Shown: positions 52,601 to 60,101 of the stretch, in pieces | Layout of the letters: every line of letters begins with the position of its first letter | How positions within the stretch are numbered: position 1 is the first letter of the stretch | From: Roseibium aggregatum | Lineage (GTDB): Bacteria; Pseudomonadota; Alphaproteobacteria; Rhizobiales; Stappiaceae | Length of the DNA stretch: 64,000 nt | NCBI RefSeq assembly: GCF_017309185.1 | Contig: NZ_JAEKJZ010000001.1 | Span: forward strand, 1,116,001-1,180,000 | Direction: 5' to 3' | Made by a program: the position numbers and the translations under genes | The notes under the pieces: generated by a model | What the model was told of the DNA's origin: nothing | The model's input: the letters and a program-made list of their open reading frames with translations, nothing else | The model's database searches: none

Positions 52601-53842
52601 ATGACACACAGCCCACTGAAACTCGAGTTCGACGGGGCCCACGGGGCCAGACTGGCTGCGCGACTCGATCTGCCCGCAAGCGAGATCCGGGCCTTCGCGC
52701 TGTTTGCCCATTGCTTTACCTGTTCGAAGGATATTCTGGGCGCCCGGCATATCGCCGCCGCCTTGAGTGCCGAAGGCATTGCCGTCCTGCGTTTCGATTT
52801 TACCGGACTGGGGGGAAGCGGCGGTGACTTTTCCTCGACCGGTTTTTCCTCGAACGTGGAAGACCTCCGGCGCGCCGCCGATTTTCTTCGAGAGAACTAT
52901 GCAGCGCCGCAGCTTCTGATCGGTCATTCCCTCGGTGGTGCCGCGATCCTGTCCGTGGCCGGAGATATTCCCGAAGCGCGGGCCGTCGTAACGATCGGGG
53001 CGCCTTCCGACGCGGACCATGTGATCCACAACTTCAAGGGTTCACTCGCGGAGATCCGCGAACAAGGGGCAGGGGAAGTCGATCTTGCCGGACGCAAGTT
53101 CACCATCCGCAAGGAGTTTCTCGATGATCTTCAGACCCATTCGGTCAGGGAGAAAACCGCCACGCTTGGCAAGGCGCTTCTCGTCATGCATGCGCCGCTC
53201 GACGACACGGTGGGTATCGAGAACGCAACCGATATCTTCGTTGCGGCGAAGCATCCGAAAAGCTTCGTGTCGCTTGACGACGCCGACCATCTCCTGAGCA
53301 AAAGCGAAGACGCGGCCTATGCGGCCAGGGTCATCGCAAGCTGGGCAGGCCGGTATCTCGATCCGCTGAAAGCCGAACCCGCCGACGAAGTCAAAGACGG
53401 TGTCGAGGTGGTGGAAACCGGACAGGGCAAATATCAGGTCATGGTAAGCTCCGGCGCACACAAATTGCTTGCGGACGAACCGGAGGAGGTGGGCGGTCTG
53501 GACAGCGGACCCTCGCCTTATGGATATCTGTCGGCGGCGCTCGGGGCCTGTACCGTCATGACCCTGCGCATGTATGCCGAGCGGAAGGGTCTCGCGGTTG
53601 CCAGGATCGGCACGCGCGTCTTGCACGGCAAGGTGCATGCGTCCGATTGTGACGAGTGCTCGCAGGATCTGAAAGACCGTAAGGGGAAAATCGACCGGTT
53701 CGAGCGGCTGATTTCCCTTGAGGGCGATCTGGACGGAGAAACGCGCGCCCGCATGTTGGAAATCGCCGACAAATGCCCCGTGCACAAGACCCTGGAGGCA
53801 GGTGCTGCTGTCGTCACGCGGGAGGACACCGGCCAGCCCTGA
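52601..53842 (+). CDS. Fused alpha/beta hydrolase - OsmC family protein
   Basis: 413 residues. The N-terminal half (1-265) is an alpha/beta hydrolase with nucleophile Ser110 in LLIGHSLGGAAIL, and Asp/His in HAPLDDTVG and DADHLL. The C-terminal half (275-413) is an OsmC/Ohr-type domain with Cys317 (GACTVMTL) and Cys392 (DKCPVHKTL), able to reduce organic hydroperoxides. Such fusions are known in proteobacteria; the joint role may be removal of lipid peroxides after ester cleavage; inference. ATG 52601 with CAGGAGAA; the frame is open upstream. Confidence 0.9.
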   Translation: MTHSPLKLEFDGAHGARLAARLDLPASEIRAFALFAHCFTCSKDILGARHIAAALSAEGIAVLRFDFTGLGGSGGDFSSTGFSSNVEDLRRAADFLRENYAAPQLLIGHSLGGAAILSVAGDIPEARAVVTIGAPSDADHVIHNFKGSLAEIREQGAGEVDLAGRKFTIRKEFLDDLQTHSVREKTATLGKALLVMHAPLDDTVGIENATDIFVAAKHPKSFVSLDDADHLLSKSEDAAYAARVIASWAGRYLDPLKAEPADEVKDGVEVVETGQGKYQVMVSSGAHKLLADEPEEVGGLDSGPSPYGYLSAALGACTVMTLRMYAERKGLAVARIGTRVLHGKVHASDCDECSQDLKDRKGKIDRFERLISLEGDLDGETRARMLEIADKCPVHKTLEAGAAVVTREDTGQP

Positions 53843-53895
53843 CGGTGGGAGGGACGGGGATAGGCTCTTCCGTTTAGGGCGCGAGGCCGGGGCCG

Positions 53896-54975
53896 TCAGG
53901 CAGCCTGTTCCTCAAGCGTGCTCAACCGGATCTTCATGAAGGACAGCAACCGGCGCGCATCCCGGTCGGAAAGCTGCTGATAGTCCGCGATCCATTTGTC
54001 GACCGTGGTCTGCGGCTGCTTGTTGTTGGTGGCCCGGGCACGGCACAGGGACGAGTAGTCGTTTGCTTCCACGCCGAGCGCCTTGCACAGAACCGCGATG
54101 CCGGTCGCATCGTAGCGGACCATGACGTTGGTTACGTATTTCTGTCCCAGGCCGGCGACTTCCGAAATCAGGAAGCAGATGTCGAAGAGGTTGTTGGACA
54201 ACGCCAACTGGGTGATCGCCTTGCTGAGACAGCGTTTGCCCTCGCGGATTTCCTTGAGCGTCACCTTGGTGTTGATCCTGGAGGCTTTGCGTTCGAGCTT
54301 GGTGCTGGCGACAACCTTGCTTGCCTCGTGGAAAAGGTCGCGGACAAGCGCCTCGTTTTCTTCACGCAGTTTGCGGACCATGACCTGTTGCTGCTGAGGC
54401 ATCTGGCCGATCAGCTTGTCGTAGTCGCTCTCGGTGATGTCCGTGCGTTCCATCATCGCGTTGCGGATCTTTTCGTCGCTCTCGGCAAGCTTGATCAAAA
54501 GCCGCGAACCCCATTCCGAAAACTCCGCGCCGTTGTTTTGCGCGACCGACTGTTTAACCGGTTTTTCGCCGCGTTCCAGCAGAACATCGGTGACATTGGC
54601 TTCCAGATGGGAGCGCTTCGAAATGGCAAGCAGATGGTCCTGGCCCATGGTCTTGGCGATCTGCAAAATGTCCTCGGTCTTCAGAACCTTGGACGTCGTC
54701 AGCATCGGCATGGCGATGTCGATCGCCTCACGCGCAAGAGAATTGGCCACTTTGCTCGACGTGCTGTCTATCGGTGCCAGTCTTTCGGAAACAACCTGCT
54801 TCTGTTCGTCTTCCATCTGCGGAAGCATGTTTTCCAGAACGGTGTTGAACAGTGAGATCTCTTCGGTCTGGTAGCTGTCCGATCCGTTGACGAAAAGTGT
54901 GGTGACCAGCTCGACCAGCTGATGGCGCTTTTCGGGAGAACTCTCTTTGGCGAGACTGATGATGTCGTCAATCAT
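53896..54975 (-). CDS. DUF2336 domain-containing protein
   Basis: 359 residues, soluble, helical. The DUF2336 features are visible: AREAIDIAMPMLTTSKVLKT, AISKRSHLEANVTDVLLERG, LSNNLFDICFLISEVAGLGQ, and the C-terminal FMKIRLSTLEEQAA. The function is unknown in the family. Convergent with the hydrolase-OsmC gene. The 400 bp upstream is without a gene. Confidence 0.85.
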   Translation of the reverse strand: MIDDIISLAKESSPEKRHQLVELVTTLFVNGSDSYQTEEISLFNTVLENMLPQMEDEQKQVVSERLAPIDSTSSKVANSLAREAIDIAMPMLTTSKVLKTEDILQIAKTMGQDHLLAISKRSHLEANVTDVLLERGEKPVKQSVAQNNGAEFSEWGSRLLIKLAESDEKIRNAMMERTDITESDYDKLIGQMPQQQQVMVRKLREENEALVRDLFHEASKVVASTKLERKASRINTKVTLKEIREGKRCLSKAITQLALSNNLFDICFLISEVAGLGQKYVTNVMVRYDATGIAVLCKALGVEANDYSSLCRARATNNKQPQTTVDKWIADYQQLSDRDARRLLSFMKIRLSTLEEQAA

Positions 54976-55375
54976 ATCTGGAATATCCGTTCTGCTGGCA
55001 TTTGGAATACCCCGGAGACGGTTTACAAGTGTCTAAGAGAAACGGAAAAAAGAAAAAACTTGCCCGATATGCGCAGTAGTGAGCAGGCGGCACTGGGGAA
55101 GATCAGGCGAGATTGCGTAAGGTCCCGTGGAGGTTGAAAGTATCTGGCAAGGCCGAAAAGCCTCTGAAAACTGTTGTTAAACTTGCGGAGGCCGCACCTT
55201 GGTAAGGTTTAGTCGAAAATATTTAATTGTCATAAATGCCTATATCAATTGCGACGCATAGGAAGTCTTCCGGTCGCAATTGCGGTTGGTGTTGGTCCTG
55301 GGACGTCTTCAAGACATGGCGTCCTGTGCCGTGGCTTCGGCTTGATGTTCGAGGCCTCTGCCGATAGAGGAAAAT
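54976..55375. other. Intergenic region with nested palindrome
   Basis: 400 bp without a convincing gene. An AT-rich stretch (55210-55246) leads into a nested palindrome at 55246-55282, 94 bp before the GST start. Confidence 0.5.
55246..55282. repeat. Nested inverted repeat
   Basis: CAATTGCGAC (55246-55255) and GTCGCAATTG (55273-55282) are perfect 10-bp arms; the loop contains a second palindrome GGAAGTCTTCC (55261-55271). It could be an operator or an RNA stem in the leader of the GST gene. Confidence 0.65.
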
Positions 55376-56029
55376 ATGGCCGATTTTCCAGTCCTTTATT
55401 CCTTCCGCCGATGTCCTTATGCGATCCGGGCCCGGCTTGCGGTTGCGGCAAGCCGCGAGACGGTGGAGCTGCGGGAAATCGTGTTGCGGGACAAGGCCTC
55501 CGAGTTCCTGGCGGTCTCACCCTCCGCGACCGTCCCCTGCCTGAAGGTTGGGGAGCGGGTCATCGACGAAAGTCTGGATATCATGTTCTGGGCTCTGGAA
55601 CGTTCGGATCCCGAAGGCTGGTTAACACCGCCGCACAGCGACGTGAATACCATGCTGGACCTGATCGGAAGTTGTGACGGCCCTTTCAAGAAACACCTCG
55701 ACCGGTACAAGTACGATACCCGCTACGCGGACGCGAACCGGGAGGAGGAGCGCGCCTCGGCATCGGACTTTGTCTGGAAACTCGAGGACAGGCTCAAGTC
55801 TGGCCCTTGCCTGTATGGCGAGACGGCTTCTCTTGCCGATTTCGCGATCCTGCCCTTTGTCCGTCAGTTCGCCAACACGGACCGGAGCTGGTTCGAGGCG
55901 CAGGGCTGGGAAGCGGTGAAAACCTGGCTGTCGGCTTTCGAAGGCTCCGGTCGTTTTCAGGCTGTCATGCACAAATGGCGCAAGTGGCAAGCGGGAGACA
56001 ATCCCGTGTTCTTCCCGGACCGGGGTTGA
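55376..56029 (+). CDS. Glutathione S-transferase family protein
   Basis: 217 residues. Thioredoxin-like N-terminal domain with LYSFRRCPYAIRARLAV (Cys13, CPYA as in omega-type or disulfide-exchange GSTs) and SPSATVPCLKVGERVIDESL (cis-Pro and glutathione Glu/Ser); helical C-terminal domain (about 90-200) with SLADFAILPFVRQFANTD. Substrate unknown. Its stop lies inside a TTGAAGC-AAG-GCTTCAA palindrome (56026-56042) that may act in termination. Confidence 0.9.
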   Translation: MADFPVLYSFRRCPYAIRARLAVAASRETVELREIVLRDKASEFLAVSPSATVPCLKVGERVIDESLDIMFWALERSDPEGWLTPPHSDVNTMLDLIGSCDGPFKKHLDRYKYDTRYADANREEERASASDFVWKLEDRLKSGPCLYGETASLADFAILPFVRQFANTDRSWFEAQGWEAVKTWLSAFEGSGRFQAVMHKWRKWQAGDNPVFFPDRG

Positions 56030-56232
56030 AGCAAGGCTTCAATCCGGAGTGCCCAACGCCGGCTGCCCCGTGCTCGGGCTGACGCCATTTTCTCCACCTT
56101 ACGAAATCGTAATGCGCCAGACAGGCATCTGTAAGGCGGGGTTTCCTATTTTCATCCTCGAACCTGAGGCGCGATTCCCCGATCGCGTTTCGTATCCGGC
56201 CTTGAAACAGATAGTCCACAGAGGAAGAAAAC

Positions 56233-57762
56233 ATGCAAAACAGTCGGTCAGTCTCACCCTTGCGATCGCGCCGTGCGAGATTGCTGGCGGGCGTCGTCGC
56301 GCTTGGCGCGGCCGGTCTCATGACCGCGCAGACCCTCGTTCCAAGTCAATATGCGTTGGCGGACGCGGTTCGTGTCGATAGCGCCACGCCGGTAGACTTT
56401 TCCGATGTCGTGCGCACTGTCAGCCCCGCTGTCGTCAGCGTCCGGGTCAAACAGGAAGTCGAGCCGCGGATGATGAACTTCCAGGGCGGCGACGGCCTCC
56501 AGGACTTCTTCAAGGGTCTTCCGGACGGTCATCCGTTTGAGCGTTTCTTCCGCGAGTTCGGCGAACGGCGCGGACAGGAGGGACAGCCACAACGCCGTGC
56601 GCCACGCCAGTACGGCATGTCGCAGGGCTCGGGCTTCTTCATCTCGGAAGACGGTTATCTTGTCACCAACCACCATGTCATCGACAAGGGGACCGAATTC
56701 ACGGTCATCGACGACAAGGGCGAGGAATATGACGCCAAGCTGATCGGCGCCGACAAACGCACGGATCTGGCCCTGCTGAAAGTCGATGCCGACCGGGACT
56801 TCACATACGTGAAATTCGCGGATGAAGCGCCTGAGGTCGGTGAATGGACCGTTGCGATCGGCAACCCCTTCGGACTGGGCGGCTCGGTGACCGCGGGTAT
56901 CGTTTCGGCACGCGGCCGCGATATCGGTGCGGGCCCCTACGACGACTTCATTCAGATCGACGCCCCGGTGAACCGTGGCAACTCCGGTGGCCCGGCCTTC
57001 AACATGCATGGCGAAGTGATCGGTGTGAACGCGGCGATCTTCTCGCCGTCCGGGGGCAACGTCGGCATCGCCTTCGCGATTCCGGCCTCGACCGCGCAGA
57101 ACGTCATCATGGAACTCAAGGATGACGGTACTGTCATCCGCGGCTGGCTCGGAGTTCAGATCCAAAATGTCACCGACGATATCGCGGAGAGCCTTGGCCT
57201 CGACGAGGCCCGCGGCGCCATCGTCGCGGAAGCGCAGGCAGACAGCCCGGCGAAGAAGGCTGGCCTGCGCTCGGGCGACACCATCCTGTCCGTCGACGGC
57301 AAGGAAGTGAAAGGTCCGCGCGAACTGTCCAAGATCATCGCGGCCTACGAACCGGACACCAAGGTGGACATCACCGTCTGGCGCGACGGCGACACCAAGG
57401 ACATCGCCGTGACCCTCGGCCGTCTCAAGGACCAGGAACAGGCCGCGGCTGCCAATCCGCAGGTTGAGGACACCAAGACAAGTCTCGACGACCTCGGTCT
57501 GGTCTTGATGAGCAAGTCTGAAGCAGGTCTGGACGGTGAAGGCGTGTTTATCGCCGAGATTGAGGCTGACAGTCCGGCCGCGGAAAAGGGCCTGAGTGAG
57601 GGTGACGTTATTCTGGAGGTCGCCGGAACCACGGTGAACAACCCGTCCGACGTCGTCAAAGCCCTTGAAAAAGCGGAAAAGAACGGCCGCAAGGCAGTGC
57701 TCTTCCGGGTCGAGACCAACAACAGCACACGTTTCGTGGCCCTGCCCATGAAACTCGCCTGA
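56233..57762 (+). CDS. degP: DegP/HtrA family periplasmic serine protease (Do)
   Basis: 509 residues. Signal anchor about 16-43, trypsin fold with His148 (TNHHVIDKG), Asp178 (RTDLALLKV) and Ser251 (RGNSGGPAF), then two PDZ domains (about 290-385 and 410-505; GWLGVQIQNVTD, LRSGDTILSVDGKEVKGP, GVFIAEIEADSPAAEKGL). It degrades misfolded envelope proteins and can act as chaperone. Gene order degP-regulator-kinase-glnE is typical of Rhizobiales. A terminator with a second hairpin follows. Confidence 0.95.
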   Translation: MQNSRSVSPLRSRRARLLAGVVALGAAGLMTAQTLVPSQYALADAVRVDSATPVDFSDVVRTVSPAVVSVRVKQEVEPRMMNFQGGDGLQDFFKGLPDGHPFERFFREFGERRGQEGQPQRRAPRQYGMSQGSGFFISEDGYLVTNHHVIDKGTEFTVIDDKGEEYDAKLIGADKRTDLALLKVDADRDFTYVKFADEAPEVGEWTVAIGNPFGLGGSVTAGIVSARGRDIGAGPYDDFIQIDAPVNRGNSGGPAFNMHGEVIGVNAAIFSPSGGNVGIAFAIPASTAQNVIMELKDDGTVIRGWLGVQIQNVTDDIAESLGLDEARGAIVAEAQADSPAKKAGLRSGDTILSVDGKEVKGPRELSKIIAAYEPDTKVDITVWRDGDTKDIAVTLGRLKDQEQAAAANPQVEDTKTSLDDLGLVLMSKSEAGLDGEGVFIAEIEADSPAAEKGLSEGDVILEVAGTTVNNPSDVVKALEKAEKNGRKAVLFRVETNNSTRFVALPMKLA

Positions 57763-57796
57763 TCGGGAACCGGCCGCAAGGCCGGAACCTGACGGC

Positions 57797-57847
57797 AAGG
57801 CCGGCCTGGACCTCTGCCCCCAACCCCGACAGGCCGGTCTTGTCTTT
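57797..57847 (+). terminator. Terminator after degP
   Basis: AAGGCCGGCCTG (57797-57808) and CAGGCCGGTCTT (57830-57841) pair with one mismatch and a 21-nt loop, followed by GTCTTT. Confidence 0.55.
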
Positions 57848-57874
57848 GGGTTTGAGGGAAAGATCCTCAAACCC
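57848..57874 (+). repeat. Second hairpin before the response regulator gene
   Basis: GGGTTTGAGG, loop GAAAGAT, CCTCAAACCC: a perfect 10-bp stem right after the degP terminator and 97 bp before the response regulator start. Confidence 0.6.
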
Positions 57875-57970
57875 GAACAGACTGGCGGCGGCGCCTCACA
57901 TCCATCGCCGCCGCCAGCCAATTTCCCTCTGATGGGTCACAATCAGCGATCTTTGGTATAAAAGGGGTTC

Positions 57971-58657
57971 ATGTTGCGGATACTTGTAATCGAAGACGAT
58001 CCCGAGGCGGCCAGCTACCTGGTCAAGGGGCTTACCGAACTCGGACACACGGCCGATCACGCGGCCGATGGCCAGAACGGGCTGCAAATGGCGTTCGACA
58101 GCGACTACGACATTCTCGTCGTCGACCGGATGCTGCCCAAGATGGATGGCCTTTCCGTCATAAAGGAATTGCGGCGCGAACAGAATCACACTCCGGTGCT
58201 CATCCTTTCCGCTCTCGGACAGGTTGACGACCGGGTGAAGGGCTTGAAGGCGGGAGGCGACGATTATTTGCCCAAGCCCTACGCCTTCACCGAATTGCAG
58301 GCGCGTGTCGAGGCGCTCGCACGGCGTCCCAAATCGGCCAGCCAGGTGGAAACGACCTACACCGTGGGCGATCTGACCCTCGACCGGATGGCGCACTCCT
58401 GCCGCCGGGGCGATGTCGAAATACCGCTTCAGCCCCGTGAATTCCGTCTCCTGGAGTATCTGATGCAGCATGCCGGGCAGGTGGTCACCCGTACCATGCT
58501 CCTGGAAAACGTCTGGGAGTATCATTTCGACCCGCAGACCAACGTGATCGATGTCCACATCTCCCGTTTGCGCAGCAAGATCGACAAGGGGTTCGACACA
58601 CCGCTCCTGCACACGATCCGGGGGGCTGGATACACCATCCGTGACGCGACTCACTAG
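57971..58657 (+). CDS. OmpR-family response regulator
   Basis: 228 residues. Receiver with acidic residues EDD at 8-10, phosphorylated Asp52 (LVVDRMLP), Ser in LILSALG and Lys in PKPYA; winged-helix output (about 130-225, LQPREFRLLEYLMQHAGQVV, NVIDVHISRLRSKID, IRGAGYTIRD). Overlaps the kinase gene by 17 bp. Downstream of degP, so envelope stress is a likely signal; inference. Confidence 0.92.
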   Translation: MLRILVIEDDPEAASYLVKGLTELGHTADHAADGQNGLQMAFDSDYDILVVDRMLPKMDGLSVIKELRREQNHTPVLILSALGQVDDRVKGLKAGGDDYLPKPYAFTELQARVEALARRPKSASQVETTYTVGDLTLDRMAHSCRRGDVEIPLQPREFRLLEYLMQHAGQVVTRTMLLENVWEYHFDPQTNVIDVHISRLRSKIDKGFDTPLLHTIRGAGYTIRDATH

Positions 58658-60101
58658 GTTCACAAGAACGACGGCGTTCAAGCTGTCGCTCCTTTACATC
58701 GCGGTCTTCACCGTGATGTCCGGCTTCCTGCTGCTCTATATCTCCAGAAGTACCGACAACCTGATGTCGGAACAGGTGGTGCAATCCGTCGACACGGAGA
58801 TGAAGGGGCTCGCGGATATCTACGTCCGTGGCGGCATTCGCGAACTGGTCGAAACGATCGACCGGCGCTCGCGCCACCCGGACGCGAGCCTTTATCTGCT
58901 CACAGATTTCGCCGGCAACGCCCTGGTCGGCAACATTGCCCGGCTTCCGACGGTCGTGCTTGAGGAGGCTGACGGAGACCTTCGCAGGGTGCGCTACACA
59001 AGGTTCGGCCAGGACACGGAGGATGCCGAACGCCAGGCAATGGTCCGGACGTTCGAGTTGCGGGGCGGGTTCCGTCTTCTGGTCGGCCGGGACCTCGGCG
59101 ATCAGCTTCGTTTTTCAAACCTTTTGGGCAACGCGCTTCGCCTGTGGCTGGCCGCCGTCATCGCAATGGCCGCCATCACCTGGATTTTCGTCAGCCGCAG
59201 GGTGCTGAAGCGTATCGACGAGATTTCCGCGACCAGCCGCAGGATCATGCACGGCGATCTGTCGGAGCGGCTGTCGATCGCCGGAAACGACGACGAGTTC
59301 GACCGGCTTGCGGTCAACCTGAATGCGATGCTCGACCGCATCGTTATCCTGATGCAGTCGATGAAAGACGTTACCGACAACATCGCGCACGATCTCAAGA
59401 CACCGCTCACACGGCTCCAGACACGCATCGAAACCGCTCTGCGCGTGGAAAAGGGCGAGGCGGGCTACAAGGCCGCGCTTCAGGCCACGCTCGACGAGAC
59501 GGACCAGCTTCTGCGCATCTTCAACGCGCTGTTGCGCATTGCTCGCGTGGAATCCATGGCCCCGGCCACGGAGATGGAGCCCGCCAGTCTCAATGAACTG
59601 ATTGCCGAAATATCGGACCTTTACGGGCCGCTCGTGGAAGACGAAGGCGGTCACCTGGAAGTCGATCTGCCGGAAAAGCTTGAGGCGGAGTGCAACAAGG
59701 ATCTGATCATCCAGGTGCTGGTCAACCTGATCGAGAACGCGCTCAAGTACGGCCGGCCGGAAACGGGCGATATCCACATACGTCTGTCCGGATGGCGCGA
59801 GGGGGAGCGCGTCATGCTGGCCGTTACCGACAACGGGCAGGGTATTCTGGAAAAGGATCAGGACCGCGTCACCGACCGCTTCGTGCGGCTGGAGGAAAGC
59901 CGCTCCGAACCCGGTACGGGTTTGGGATTGAGCCTCGTCAAGGCGGTCGCCCGCTTGCATGGCGGAGAATTGCGCTTCATGAATGAAGCGCCGGGCCTCT
60001 CTGCCCGGATTGATTTGACGCCGGTCGGCAAGGACAGCAGCAGGAGCGACGATGGAGACGGGGGGACAACCGGAGGCGAGGAACGGTCGGACGGGAGCTG
60101 A
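58641..60101 (+). CDS. Sensor histidine kinase
   Basis: 486 residues. Two membrane helices (about 12-32 and 165-187) with a periplasmic sensor between, a HAMP domain (about 190-240), and the phosphorylated His250 in NIAHDLKTPLTRLQTR. The ATPase has NLIENALKYG (N box), VTDNGQGILEKD and GTGLGLSLV. The GTG at 58641 lies inside the regulator gene. Its 3' end overlaps the glnE start by 50 bp. Confidence 0.92.
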   Translation: MTRLTRFTRTTAFKLSLLYIAVFTVMSGFLLLYISRSTDNLMSEQVVQSVDTEMKGLADIYVRGGIRELVETIDRRSRHPDASLYLLTDFAGNALVGNIARLPTVVLEEADGDLRRVRYTRFGQDTEDAERQAMVRTFELRGGFRLLVGRDLGDQLRFSNLLGNALRLWLAAVIAMAAITWIFVSRRVLKRIDEISATSRRIMHGDLSERLSIAGNDDEFDRLAVNLNAMLDRIVILMQSMKDVTDNIAHDLKTPLTRLQTRIETALRVEKGEAGYKAALQATLDETDQLLRIFNALLRIARVESMAPATEMEPASLNELIAEISDLYGPLVEDEGGHLEVDLPEKLEAECNKDLIIQVLVNLIENALKYGRPETGDIHIRLSGWREGERVMLAVTDNGQGILEKDQDRVTDRFVRLEESRSEPGTGLGLSLVKAVARLHGGELRFMNEAPGLSARIDLTPVGKDSSRSDDGDGGTTGGEERSDGS

